DNA of 64,000 nt, taken from positions 310,001 through 374,000 of the forward strand of contig NZ_FUZZ01000006.1 in assembly GCF_900168065.1 (NCBI RefSeq), written 5' to 3'. Both the position numbers and the translations under genes were made by a program. The notes beneath the pieces are model-generated. The model was not told the DNA's origin. It ran no database searches and worked only from the letters and a program-made list of their open reading frames with translations. Shown one piece after another: positions 1 through 9,154 of this stretch. Position 1 is the stretch's first letter. Every line of letters starts with the position of its first letter. This stretch comes from Chitinophaga ginsengisegetis (lineage in GTDB: Bacteria; Bacteroidota; Bacteroidia; Chitinophagales; Chitinophagaceae).

Positions 1-8
1 TGTTTTTT

Positions 9-203
9 GCGGATGTTGTCTTTCTCAGGATTAACCCTGATTAAGCTGATTTAGGGATTTGATCACTTTTGATTTAAAAAGATTTGGGGAGATATAAGTG
101 GTTATACCCGCTTACATCTCCCCAAATCATATACAAAATCCAAAAAGTTAAATCAAGTAAATCACCTTAATCAGGGTTAATCCTGAGAAAGACAACATCC
201 GCG
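9..203. repeat. ~195-bp imperfect palindromic element downstream of hppA
   Basis: The left arm (9-45) and right arm (166-202) match over about 37 bases as reverse complements, and the complementarity extends two further bases outward on the right. A second inner pair (82-104 with 105-127) forms the tip of the hairpin around 'gttata'. GATT recurs in the left arm at 29, 39, 48, 56, 71 and 81, roughly 8-15 bases apart. The outer edge lies only about 5 bases beyond the hppA stop codon, so the element would form the 3' end of that transcript. It has no coding capacity. It looks like one copy of a dispersed extragenic palindrome, but only one copy is in this window, so that is inference. Confidence 0.8.
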
Positions 204-207
204 AATG

Positions 208-2421
208 TTATTTCTTTTCTACAAGATAAGCAGTCACCTTGCTGCTTACCGTTTTGGTGGCCGGTTTTACCGTTTCTGTTTTAACAGTAGGAGGAACCGG
301 TGGTTGTTTGGTATGAAACATCTCCGCCAGGGTAGGCGCAATCACCAATGACACGATAGACATCAGTTTGATGAGGATGTTCATACTCGGGCCGGAAGTA
401 TCTTTAAACGGATCACCTACGGTATCGCCGGTTACAGATGCTTTATGCGGCTCAGATTTTTTGTAGTAAGTTTCGCCGTTGATTTCCACACCTTTCTCGA
501 AAGATTTCTTTGCGTTATCCCAGGCGCCACCGGCGTTGTTCTGGAAAATTCCCATCAGCACACCACTAACGGTAGCACCGGCGAGGAACCCGCCCAATAC
601 TTCCGGACCGGCTATAAAGCCTACCAGCAAAGGAGAGATCAGGGCAATAGCGCCTGGCAGCATCATTTCACGGATAGATGCCTGCGTGGAAATAGCCACA
701 CATTTATCGTACTCCGGTTTGCCGGTACCTTCCATGATGCCGGGTATTTCGCGGAACTGGCGACGTACTTCTTCCACCATCGCCATTGCTGCACGGCCTA
801 CCGCCGCAATAGCAAGGGAGGAGAAGATGAACGGGATCATACCGCCCACAAACAAACCTGCCAGTACGTTGGCTTTATAAATGTCGATACCCTGGATACC
901 AGCCACACCCACAAAGGCAGCAAACAGCGCCAGTGCGGTTAAAGCAGCGGACGCAATGGCAAAACCCTTACCGGTAGCGGCAGTGGTGTTACCTACTGCA
1001 TCGAGGATATCTGTTTTTTCTCTTACTTCTTTAGGGAGTTCACTCATTTCCGCAATACCACCGGCGTTATCGGCAATAGGGCCAAAGGCGTCGATAGCCA
1101 GCTGCATGGCTGTAGTGGCCATCATACCGGCTGCGGCAATGGCAACACCATACAAGCCAGCCAGGTGGAAGGAACCGGCAATACCGGCGGCCAGCACCAG
1201 GATGGGCAGGGTAGTGGATTCCATACCAACAGACAAACCACCAATAATATTGGTAGCCGCCCCGGTAGCAGATTGACGGATAATTGATTTTACCGGGCGT
1301 TTACCCATTGCAGTATAGTATTCTGTGATGATACTGATCAGCGTACCCACTGCCAGTCCTACCATGATGGCGCCGAATACCTGTCCGCGGGTAAATTCAT
1401 GACCGCGTAAGGTCATGGCGCTTTCCGGGAGGATCCAGTTTACCAGGAAATAGGAAACAACGGCTGTTAATATAATAGAACCCCAGTTTCCCATGTTCAG
1501 CGCTTTTTGCACTACGCCGGTATTCAGCCCGGAGCCTTCGCCGATGCGAACAAAGAGGGTTCCGATCATGGAAAAGATGATACCTGCGCCGGCGATGATC
1601 ATTGGCAGCAGGATAGGGGCGATGCCGCCGAATGCGTCATGCGAAACGGTTTCAGAACCCAGCACCATAGTGGCCAATACGGTGGCTACGTATGAACCGA
1701 ACAGATCGGCGCCCATACCGGCTACGTCACCTACGTTATCACCCACGTTATCCGCGATGGTAGCGGGATTCCGGGGATCATCTTCCGGGATGCCGGCTTC
1801 CACTTTACCTACCAGGTCGGCGCCCACATCCGCTGCTTTGGTGTAAATACCGCCACCCACACGGGCAAACAGCGCAATACTTTCTGCACCCAAAGAAAAG
1901 CCGGTAAGCACTTCAATGGTTTTAATCATTTCAGCGGTATTGGCTTCCGCCCCGAAATATGATTTCAGTATAATAAATAAGGAGCCTAATCCGAGAACTG
2001 CCAGACCGGCAACACCCATTCCCATTACAGAACCGCCGGTAAAAGATACCTGCAGCGCTTTAGCGAGACTGGTACGCGCTGCATGCGCGGTACGCACATT
2101 GGCTTTGGTGGCTATTTTCATGCCGATGAAACCCGCAGTGGCGGAAAATACCGCACCAATCACAAAAGCCAGTGCGATAGACCAGTGGGAGTTTTCATGT
2201 GTAGCTCCCATGTATCCCAACAGCAGGGCGGCAATAATCACAAAGTAAATAAGGACTTTATACTCAGCTTTCAGAAATGCCATAGCGCCTTCAGCAATAT
2301 GCTGGGCTATCTCTTTCATCTTGTCGTTACCTGCATCCTGGCGTGTAACCCAGGAGCTTTTAACAGCCGTATACAACAAAGCCAATAATCCAAAACATGG
2401 AACGAGGTAAACTATATTCAT
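208..2421 (-). CDS. hppA: Membrane-bound ion-pumping pyrophosphatase, K+-dependent type
   Basis: Integral-membrane pyrophosphatase that couples PPi hydrolysis to export of Na+ and/or H+ across the inner membrane. The 737 aa are mostly hydrophobic, as expected for the ~16-helix M-PPase fold. The PPi/Mg site signature [11 protein letters not shown] is at residues 198-208, followed by the paired acidic motif DNVGDNVGD at 224-232. The GNTTAATGK segment (477-485) has Ala at 481, where K+-independent enzymes have Lys, which points to the K+-dependent branch. That branch includes Na+-pumping and dual Na+/H+ enzymes; which ion moves here cannot be decided by eye. The C-terminal ~40 residues are rich in K/T/P and look like a tail. 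The gene is monocistronic, preceded by a very AT-rich 180-bp spacer, and ends beside a large palindrome. Confidence 0.96.
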   Translation of the reverse strand: MNIVYLVPCFGLLALLYTAVKSSWVTRQDAGNDKMKEIAQHIAEGAMAFLKAEYKVLIYFVIIAALLLGYMGATHENSHWSIALAFVIGAVFSATAGFIGMKIATKANVRTAHAARTSLAKALQVSFTGGSVMGMGVAGLAVLGLGSLFIILKSYFGAEANTAEMIKTIEVLTGFSLGAESIALFARVGGGIYTKAADVGADLVGKVEAGIPEDDPRNPATIADNVGDNVGDVAGMGADLFGSYVATVLATMVLGSETVSHDAFGGIAPILLPMIIAGAGIIFSMIGTLFVRIGEGSGLNTGVVQKALNMGNWGSIILTAVVSYFLVNWILPESAMTLRGHEFTRGQVFGAIMVGLAVGTLISIITEYYTAMGKRPVKSIIRQSATGAATNIIGGLSVGMESTTLPILVLAAGIAGSFHLAGLYGVAIAAAGMMATTAMQLAIDAFGPIADNAGGIAEMSELPKEVREKTDILDAVGNTTAATGKGFAIASAALTALALFAAFVGVAGIQGIDIYKANVLAGLFVGGMIPFIFSSLAIAAVGRAAMAMVEEVRRQFREIPGIMEGTGKPEYDKCVAISTQASIREMMLPGAIALISPLLVGFIAGPEVLGGFLAGATVSGVLMGIFQNNAGGAWDNAKKSFEKGVEINGETYYKKSEPHKASVTGDTVGDPFKDTSGPSMNILIKLMSIVSLVIAPTLAEMFHTKQPPVPPTVKTETVKPATKTVSSKVTAYLVEKK

Positions 2422-2600
2422 GTAAGCGAAATTTATAAATACGTGGTTGACAAAAAAGTTTATTAATTAAAAAAAATAGGATTCCAAAAAAAATATTCAA
2501 ATGAATATAAAACATAAATTATTAATTGTGTACGCGGTAAATAAAATTATTGTACACATGGGCCATGAGTAAGTATTTCAGGCGAAAAAAAATAAAGCGC

Positions 2601-4118
2601 TCAGATGCCTTCCCGGAAGGCGTTGCCCAGTGAAGAGATAATGTCAGATGCGGTCATGGCTTCCTGTGAGAGCTGCGCCGCTGCCAGGTCGCCGGCATAG
2701 CCGTGCAGCCACACGCCCAGCAGCATGGCGGCCTTTGGGGTATACTCCTGCGCCAGCAAACCGGTCAGGATCCCCGTGAGTACATCCCCGCTGCCACCGG
2801 TAGCCATACCGGGGTTGCCGGTGTGGTTGAAATATACGGCGCCATCCGGGCAGGCAATGGCGGTGTACCGTCCTTTCAGTAAAATATACAGTTGCAGTTC
2901 CACTGCTTTTTTTGATAATAATTCCAGTCGCGCTATATCGTTGGCAGTTTTGCCGAATAACCGCTCAAACTCTTTCGGATGCGGGGTGAGCAGGGATCCT
3001 TTCGGCACTTTGTATAACAGGTAGGGATATACGGAAAGCAGGTTGAGGGCGTCGGCATCTATCACCATCGGGCGTTGCCAGGCGTCCATCAGCATTTCGA
3101 GCGATTTGGCTGTTCCGGGTTGTTTGTCGATGCCAGGACCAATGCCGATGGCCTTGTAACCGGCAGAACTGATTCCTTTATGAAAATGGGTGCTGTAGTG
3201 GGCGTCTTCGTCGGTGATGCACATGGCGGCCGGTTCGCTGATCTGCATGATCTGGGTACCGCATTGGGGAACATGACAGGTAAGCAGGCCCACTCCGGCG
3301 CGGAGGCAGGCGCGCGCGCTTAAAACCGCTGCGCCCATTTTTCCATAGCTGCCGGCAATGAGCAGTGCGTGGCCGTAGGTGCCTTTATGGGCAAAGGGAT
3401 CGCGGGGCCGGTAAATAGTGCGCATCATTTCGCGGTCGGACAGGTGATATCGTGCAGGCGTTTGCGTTATATAGTCCGGGTGTAGCCCTATCGGCAAAAT
3501 GTGTACATCTCCTGCGTAAGGTGCATTTTCCGGGAGCAGGAAAGCCAGTTTATAAAATTCAAAGCTCAGGGTGGTGTGGGCCTGTACCACAGGGTTATGC
3601 ACACTGCTTTCATCAGCCATCAGGCCGGAGGGCATGTCGATGGCTATAATGGGATGTTTGTGGCGCTGGTCGTTGATGAGGTGTATAATACCTGCTACCC
3701 AGCCGTCCACCGGGCGGCTCATACCGGTACCAAAAATAGCATCTATGATGATGGCGTTGGGAGGGAGTTCCGGAAAATCGGATACATCGCCGATGGTATA
3801 GATCCCTGTGGGATGCAGCTGTTGCAGGGTGCGGAGCTGGTGTTCATGGTCGGGGCTTGCTTTGCTGCTATGTTGCAATATACAGGTATGCACATCGTAA
3901 CCATGACCGAGCATTAAGCGGGCTATGACCAGTCCATCTCCCCCGTTATTTCCTTTTCCGCAAAAAATATAAACCGGGTGTGAGGGGGAATAATGATCTT
4001 CCAGCCAGGCGGCACATTGTCCGGCGGCTCTTTCCATCAGGTGCGTACTGCTGATAGGTTCATGAGCGATGGTGAAGGCATCTGCCTCCCGGATCTGTGC
4101 AGCGGAGAAGATTTTCAT
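2601..4118 (-). CDS. nnr: Bifunctional NAD(P)HX epimerase / ADP-dependent dehydratase
   Basis: Repairs hydrated NADH/NADPH: the N-terminal domain epimerises the R and S hydrates and the C-terminal domain dehydrates the S form using ADP. The YjeF_N-like epimerase half spans about residues 1-215, with the nucleotide-binding segment GKGNNGGDGLVIARLM near residue 55. The ribokinase-like dehydratase half spans about 225-500, with LTPHPKEFERLFG and the C-terminal GMATGGSGDVLTGIL motif that carries the catalytic Asp. The 505 aa match the usual length of the fused enzyme. It is transcribed towards hppA, with a 179-bp AT-rich gap between them, so it is probably a separate unit. Confidence 0.96.
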   Translation of the reverse strand: MKIFSAAQIREADAFTIAHEPISSTHLMERAAGQCAAWLEDHYSPSHPVYIFCGKGNNGGDGLVIARLMLGHGYDVHTCILQHSSKASPDHEHQLRTLQQLHPTGIYTIGDVSDFPELPPNAIIIDAIFGTGMSRPVDGWVAGIIHLINDQRHKHPIIAIDMPSGLMADESSVHNPVVQAHTTLSFEFYKLAFLLPENAPYAGDVHILPIGLHPDYITQTPARYHLSDREMMRTIYRPRDPFAHKGTYGHALLIAGSYGKMGAAVLSARACLRAGVGLLTCHVPQCGTQIMQISEPAAMCITDEDAHYSTHFHKGISSAGYKAIGIGPGIDKQPGTAKSLEMLMDAWQRPMVIDADALNLLSVYPYLLYKVPKGSLLTPHPKEFERLFGKTANDIARLELLSKKAVELQLYILLKGRYTAIACPDGAVYFNHTGNPGMATGGSGDVLTGILTGLLAQEYTPKAAMLLGVWLHGYAGDLAAAQLSQEAMTASDIISSLGNAFREGI

Positions 4119-4165
4119 GTCGGGATGTTAAACATTAAAATTACTCCAAAATAAGGAACATAAAA

Positions 4166-4196
4166 AAACGGACCATGCTTGCCTCATGATCCGTTT
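4166..4196 (-). terminator. Intrinsic terminator of the 175-aa membrane protein gene
   Basis: A 12-bp stem (4166-4177 with 4185-4196, one mismatch) with a 7-base loop is followed, on the minus strand, by a run of U encoded by the A-run at 4162-4168. It lies just downstream of the gene ending at 4218 and upstream of nnr. Confidence 0.75.
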
Positions 4197-4217
4197 GTAA
4201 TGAAGTGGTCGCCTGGA

Positions 4218-4745
4218 TTAAAAAGTATATCTGGCAGACACACCGCCGATCTCCTCACCAAGATAGTTGGTGGGTCCAACAAACTGTACGTAAGGTTTCA
4301 GATCAGCACTGATGTTTAAAGGAATTTTCTTGAAAGTATATTCGACACCGATGATGCCATCCAGACCCGGAGACACATAAGTACCTTTGCCTTTATCTAT
4401 ATAACGGTCCCAGTCGTAATCACGACGGTCGTAGAAGCCTACGTGCGCACCACCACCGGCATACATGTTCAATCCAGGTACACCTATATTCCAGTTGTAT
4501 TCATACAACCCGGTAAAAGTAACATTTGTTTTGTGCGAGTGGTTGGTGGTTACCAGTCCTTCTATTGCGTGAGGACCCTTAATGAAATGCTTGATGGTAA
4601 ACCCTACTACCCACGGATTCAGACGGATACCCAGTGCGGTTTCGTAGTTGGATGGATCGCTGCTCTGATAACTTTTTTTCTTCTGCGCGTTTGCCTGGAT
4701 TGCAAGTACAGCAATAAGGCTGAAAAGTAACACGACTTTTTTCAT
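4218..4745 (-). CDS. Small outer-membrane beta-barrel-like protein, unknown function
   Basis: 175 aa with a clear Sec signal peptide (Lys-Lys start, hydrophobic core, cleavage after AQANA-like ...IQANAQ). The mature part alternates short hydrophobic/aromatic strands with turns rich in Gly, Asp and Asn, and the last residue is Phe, as is usual for outer-membrane barrels. I do not recognise a specific family. An N-terminal KKKSYQSSDPSNYE stretch links the signal to the barrel. It has its own terminator at 4166-4196 and an 85-bp gap from nhaA, so it is probably monocistronic. A porin-like or structural role is inference. Confidence 0.75.
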   Translation of the reverse strand: MKKVVLLFSLIAVLAIQANAQKKKSYQSSDPSNYETALGIRLNPWVVGFTIKHFIKGPHAIEGLVTTNHSHKTNVTFTGLYEYNWNIGVPGLNMYAGGGAHVGFYDRRDYDWDRYIDKGKGTYVSPGLDGIIGVEYTFKKIPLNISADLKPYVQFVGPTNYLGEEIGGVSARYTF

Positions 4746-4830
4746 AGATGTGTTGTTTGAATGAAACTTAAAAATATACGTTCAGAAACGTTGGCATGTT
4801 CTCTAAAGTATATACACGACGAAATTAATT

Positions 4831-6042
4831 TCAGGGTTGCTTTGCAAGAACAGTGCCAACCGGTTTGATCAGTCGCAGAAAAATAAATCCGGCGATGCCT
4901 GCTGCAAGGGAGGCAACAATTACTGACATGATAGCTATAATCTGCATTTCCCTTTCCTGGTAGGCCAGTGAAGAAATAAAAATAGACATGGTAAAACCAA
5001 TACCGGCAATAAGTCCAACGCCGGCAAGCTGTAACCAGCCTGATTTTGAAGGCAGGGTAGCCAGCTTGAGTTTTACGGCCGCAAAGGAAAGGGTAAAAAT
5101 ACCCAGTGGTTTTCCCAATACCAATCCGGCAATGATGCCGTAACTGATTTTATTGTGCAGCGCGCCGCTGATATCTGTGGGTAAAAGGATGGCAGTATTG
5201 GCGAGGGCAAACACAGGCATGATAACAAAATTCACGGGGTCATGTAAACTATGCACCAGTCCGGCTATACGGTCCTGCGGAATACAGAACGCCAGTAATA
5301 CCCCTGCAATAGTGGCATGCACGCCGGAATTGAAGACGCAATACCAGAGTACAATACCGGGGATGTAATAAAAGATCAGGCGTTGTACTTTCAGGAAGTT
5401 CAATAACAGCGGGATGAGCAACACACCGCCGCCGATCAGTAAATATTTTACATCCAGGTGTGGGGTATAAAAGATGGCAATGGTTAATATGGCGCCCAGG
5501 TCGTCGATAATGGCCAGCGCCATCAGGAAAATTTTGAGCGTTACCGGCACTCTTCTGCCCAGCAGTGACAAAATGCCCAGTGAGAAAGCAATATCGGTAG
5601 CCATAGGAATACCCCAGCCATGTGCATACGGCGTATTTTTATTGAAGAGGGCGAAGATCAGCGCGGGGAACAGCATTCCGCCGATGGCAGCCAATACCGG
5701 CAAAATGGATTTGCGCACAGAAGATAATTCTCCCACGGTAAGTTCTCTTTTTATTTCCATTCCTACGAGGAAAAAGAACAGTACCATCATACCGTCGTTT
5801 ATCCATAACAGGTAGGAATTGGGCAGGTGTAAAGACCTGTATTGATAATGGTGACCGCCTGCGGGATCAAATAAAGTATTCCAGAACCCTATATAATCTT
5901 CCTGCACACCGGAGTTAGCCAGTATCATTGATATGATGGTGCATACAATGAGTACTATTCCTACCGCGCGACTATCTTTCAGAAAGGTGTGGATAGGGGA
6001 TATCAGTGTTTTCCGGATGATGTTAATAGAGGTCTTGATCAC
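4831..6042 (-). CDS. nhaA: Na+/H+ antiporter NhaA
   Basis: Inner-membrane antiporter that expels Na+ (or Li+) in exchange for protons. The 403 aa contain about 12 hydrophobic segments. The segment MALAIIDDLGAILTIAIFY carries the paired Asp residues of the NhaA ion site, and the conserved SFALANTA-type stretch appears as PVFALANTAILL. The motif VGMEIKRELTVGELSSVRK in the first third is typical of the family. The length is close to the usual ~390 aa. It sits downstream of the OstA-like gene with a 95-bp gap containing a hairpin, so co-transcription is uncertain. Together with the pyrophosphatase it gives the window two Na+-linked transporters. Confidence 0.96.
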   Translation of the reverse strand: MIKTSINIIRKTLISPIHTFLKDSRAVGIVLIVCTIISMILANSGVQEDYIGFWNTLFDPAGGHHYQYRSLHLPNSYLLWINDGMMVLFFFLVGMEIKRELTVGELSSVRKSILPVLAAIGGMLFPALIFALFNKNTPYAHGWGIPMATDIAFSLGILSLLGRRVPVTLKIFLMALAIIDDLGAILTIAIFYTPHLDVKYLLIGGGVLLIPLLLNFLKVQRLIFYYIPGIVLWYCVFNSGVHATIAGVLLAFCIPQDRIAGLVHSLHDPVNFVIMPVFALANTAILLPTDISGALHNKISYGIIAGLVLGKPLGIFTLSFAAVKLKLATLPSKSGWLQLAGVGLIAGIGFTMSIFISSLAYQEREMQIIAIMSVIVASLAAGIAGFIFLRLIKPVGTVLAKQP

Positions 6043-6089
6043 AGCATTTCTTTTGGGTAAAAAAATATTTCCGGGAGAGATGATATTGC

Positions 6090-6115
6090 AAATGGCTGCG
6101 GTGAAGCAGCCATTT
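6090..6115. terminator. Hairpin between OstA-like gene and nhaA
   Basis: Perfect 10-bp stem (6090-6099 with 6106-6115) and a 6-base loop. There is no clear U-run on either side, so it may attenuate transcription or stabilise the mRNA rather than terminate. Confidence 0.4.
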
Positions 6116-6137
6116 CCAGGTATCGTTCCAACGAAAA

Positions 6138-8021
6138 TTATTGCATTAGCTCGTATTTCGTTTTCGGCTGCCGTTTAATGTCCCACTTAAAGTTTTCCAG
6201 CAGGAGCTGTTCTTTAGGTCGTTGGGTAAACGGATACACGGTTCCTTCCGGATCTTTGATCAGTACTACCTTATCTACTTCTCCTTTCTTAAAAAAGATG
6301 TTGATAATGGCGCACTGGGCTTTGTTGACGCTCATATAAGCGCCGGCCTTATCCTTAATATAGTTAATCGTTTCCGCGTTCCCTTCCACATGCATCCAGT
6401 CGAGGGTTTCACCCAGCACATAGCCGGTAATCACGTTGCCTTTGATCTGGTTAAACATGCCTGGTCCGGCTTCATTAATAATAAAGCCGTTGTTTTTGAG
6501 CAGCATTTTATCTGCTGTCTGGTTTTTGGTGAACATGAGGATGGTATCGCCGCTTAGCTGGGTGGTGTTATTAGACCACAGCACGGGGGTACCATAGAAG
6601 CGGAAGATAGAATCCTTTGACGAATAGTATACGCTGTCTGCCACGCCCTGGAGGGAGTCGGAGAATATTTTTACATGATGGTAAGCGAGGATATACCGTT
6701 GCTCGCTGGTGTCTTTGGGCGCCGTGAGGGCCATACTGTCTGCGTGGTGTTTGATACCGGGCAGGGAATCGTGCATCACTACATCCGGTATGGGCGCCAC
6801 TTTTATGTTTGTTACCGCGGAATCCAGTTTCTGCCTGGTTTTGGCAAGAGTGCTGTCGGCGATGAACATCATAACGTTGGCGGCTACACTATCCTGTTGT
6901 TTCCGGGCGATGGAATCGCCGCGTGTGATGGGGGATATGGTAGCGGTAAATTTCTCCGGCGGTCGTATGTTTTTGATTGTTTTCAGATTCTTTGTAGGAG
7001 AATCCGGAATGCGTTTCAGGCCGGCTACAGAGGGAATAGATAAGCTGTCGTCTGGCCTGATCACGCCTGAAAACAGGGTGTCGGCGGCCATATACAGGGT
7101 ATCTTTATTTTTTTCCATGATGAGCAGCGGCTTCTGGGTGGCGAGCACCGTTTTTTCGCGTTGGTTTACGATGCCCCTGTTTGCCAGCAGCGACATTTTG
7201 CGGGCGGTATCTTTATACACCATGTTACCGGTGGCATAGGCCATGCCGGTGAGTTTATCCATTTCTATATTATCGGCGGTAATAGTGCCGGTGCTGTCTT
7301 CGATGGTAGGCCGGTTACCAAAGTTACCGTATCCTTTTTCCGTATCATAATAACCACTGGTGGCGTACATCACGCTTTTGTCGTTATTGTTGATGGTGGT
7401 AGGCGCTACGATGGTGGCTATTTTGGTATCGGTATTATAGAGCAGTTCATCGGTGCTGAGGGTGTATTCCGGATCTACCAGCAATACATTCCGCATGAAA
7501 TGCATTTCTTTGGTATCGGTATAATAGTATCCTTCATCGCTGGTGAGTACACTTTTACCATTTACGAGTTTACCGGTTTTAACATAGGAGCCTATCTTGG
7601 CGTTCATGTCGTACTGCAGCTCTGGTCCGGTGATGGTAACTTTCCCGTCTGTGAGTTTTGCATTTTCCCTGAGGAGTGCAATGCGGGTATTGGCATCGTA
7701 ATTCAGGTAATTACCGTAGATATGCACGCTGTCGGCCTGGTTAATATGTATATGGCCGTATGCGTCGATGATATTGGTTTTATTATTTTTCACGGCGCTG
7801 TCGCAGTTAAACAGGGTAGTACCTTGTTTAAATACGGCGTTGCCGATGAAGCGGGTTACGCTGATAGAATCTTTTTCATTCATGATCAGTGTATCCGCGT
7901 GAATAATTTCAATTACCGACCCGGTTTTCGGCGCTGGTTGGGCCGGAAACTGGGCGCTGGCCGTAGCTGCCAGCAGGCAGATGACGGCCAGAAAAATCCC
8001 TGATTTTATGTATCGATGCAT
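6138..8021 (-). CDS. OstA/LptA-like periplasmic LPS-transport protein
   Basis: 627 aa with a Sec signal peptide ending near TASAQ. The mature protein starts with an OstA (LptA-like) domain: successive beta-strands of the type 'ADTLIMNEKDSISVTRFIGNAVF' and 'TLFNCDSAV', and repeated elements such as YGNYLNYDANTR. This is the beta-jellyroll that shields lipid A during transport. The long second half repeats similar strands with a Pro/Ser/Thr-rich linker around residues 320-400. It lies 9 bp downstream of the MlaD-like gene and in the same block as the amidase, opposite an LptD-like gene, which supports a role in the trans-envelope LPS bridge. Bacteroidota usually carry this long OstA-like form. 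Confidence 0.88.
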   Translation of the reverse strand: MHRYIKSGIFLAVICLLAATASAQFPAQPAPKTGSVIEIIHADTLIMNEKDSISVTRFIGNAVFKQGTTLFNCDSAVKNNKTNIIDAYGHIHINQADSVHIYGNYLNYDANTRIALLRENAKLTDGKVTITGPELQYDMNAKIGSYVKTGKLVNGKSVLTSDEGYYYTDTKEMHFMRNVLLVDPEYTLSTDELLYNTDTKIATIVAPTTINNNDKSVMYATSGYYDTEKGYGNFGNRPTIEDSTGTITADNIEMDKLTGMAYATGNMVYKDTARKMSLLANRGIVNQREKTVLATQKPLLIMEKNKDTLYMAADTLFSGVIRPDDSLSIPSVAGLKRIPDSPTKNLKTIKNIRPPEKFTATISPITRGDSIARKQQDSVAANVMMFIADSTLAKTRQKLDSAVTNIKVAPIPDVVMHDSLPGIKHHADSMALTAPKDTSEQRYILAYHHVKIFSDSLQGVADSVYYSSKDSIFRFYGTPVLWSNNTTQLSGDTILMFTKNQTADKMLLKNNGFIINEAGPGMFNQIKGNVITGYVLGETLDWMHVEGNAETINYIKDKAGAYMSVNKAQCAIINIFFKKGEVDKVVLIKDPEGTVYPFTQRPKEQLLLENFKWDIKRQPKTKYELMQ

Positions 8022-8030
8022 TGATTCTTT

Positions 8031-9029
8031 TTATTGTACCGCTATTGTGTCAGAAGGTAACGGTTTCGTTTTATCTTTTTTGCCAAACAGGGAGAAGTGT
8101 ACATAACGTTTTGGATTAACCCGAAGGTCTTCCAGCAGTTTATTCAGGTTACCCAATGAGTACTGAAGGTTGTTGTACGCTTTTTTATCGTTCAGCAGCA
8201 TGCCCGCAGTGCCATCGGTCGTATTCAGTTTGTTGAGGGTCTGGTTAAGGCCGGTGACAGTTTGCTGCAGTTGTAGCAGTGTTTTGTCGATGTTACCTTT
8301 AGCCAGCGCATCGGTGGCTTTCTGGGCATTATCCAGTATACCGGTAATTTTACCGTTATTATCTTTCAGGTTACCGGTAACGGCGGCCAGGTTGTCGAAT
8401 GTTTTCTGGATGTTGCCGTTGTTGGGATCCAGCATACCGTTGAGGGATGCGGAAGTATGCGTAAAGTTACGCATGGTGGTATTCAGGTTGCGGATGGCGT
8501 CCTGGAGGTTGCCTTTAGCGGTGGTATCGAGAATGGCGTTTACCGACATCAGTACGGAGTCGATATTAGACAGGGTGCCTTCCAGTTTTTTTACCAGCGG
8601 GTTAAGCTGTTCTTTCAGGGCATCGGTCATAGAGCCATCCACGGCTGCGTAGATGGTATCGCCACTTTGCAGGTATTCGCCGGCGTTACCCAGGTCGAGC
8701 TGTACTGTTTTGGTACCCAGCAGGTCGCTGCTGATACGTGCCACAGAGTTACGGGGGATGTCAATTTTTTTGGTAATGGTGATGGCAACCAGGATGCGGG
8801 AAGCATCTTTGCCCATTACTTCCAGGTTAGCTACATTACCAACCACCAGGCCATTTACCTGTACTGCATTGGCTGGTTGTAAACCGTTTACCTGGTGGTA
8901 TACCGCGTAAATGGTTTTATTATGAGAAAACAGGCTTTTTCCTTTCAGCAGATTAAAGCCCAGCACAAGTAAGGTTATACCCAGCACAGTTAATACACCT
9001 ACTTTGGTTTCGTTAGATAATTTGAGCAT
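8031..9029 (-). CDS. MlaD/MCE-family lipid-transfer protein
   Basis: 332 aa with an N-terminal transmembrane anchor (residues ~10-28) followed by one MCE domain: 'IYAVYHQVNGLQPANAVQVNG' continuing into VVGNVANLEVM near residues 40-75. After the MCE domain comes a long stretch rich in Leu, Asn and Asp with heptad-like repeats ('NTTMRNFTHT', 'LQQTVTGLNQTLNKL'), probably the helical tube seen in MCE hexamers. MCE proteins carry phospholipids between inner and outer membranes with an Mla-type ABC transporter; no permease or ATPase is nearby. It is followed after 9 bp by the OstA-like gene and preceded by the amidase at 125 bp. Confidence 0.9.
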   Translation of the reverse strand: MLKLSNETKVGVLTVLGITLLVLGFNLLKGKSLFSHNKTIYAVYHQVNGLQPANAVQVNGLVVGNVANLEVMGKDASRILVAITITKKIDIPRNSVARISSDLLGTKTVQLDLGNAGEYLQSGDTIYAAVDGSMTDALKEQLNPLVKKLEGTLSNIDSVLMSVNAILDTTAKGNLQDAIRNLNTTMRNFTHTSASLNGMLDPNNGNIQKTFDNLAAVTGNLKDNNGKITGILDNAQKATDALAKGNIDKTLLQLQQTVTGLNQTLNKLNTTDGTAGMLLNDKKAYNNLQYSLGNLNKLLEDLRVNPKRYVHFSLFGKKDKTKPLPSDTIAVQ

Positions 9030-9154
9030 GAGATTCGTATACGTTCACGCAAAAATAATCAAAAAGCATGCACGGAAGTGGTCGTACGAAAATGTTAGTA
9101 ATAAAAAAGAGGAAAGCGGGGTAATAAGAAGAGGGGATCGGGGAGGTGGTATGA

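Noticed and set aside
7161-8003. Long plus-strand frames over the OstA-like gene
   Set aside because: They are antisense readings of a well-supported gene with signal peptide and domain structure; no independent features.
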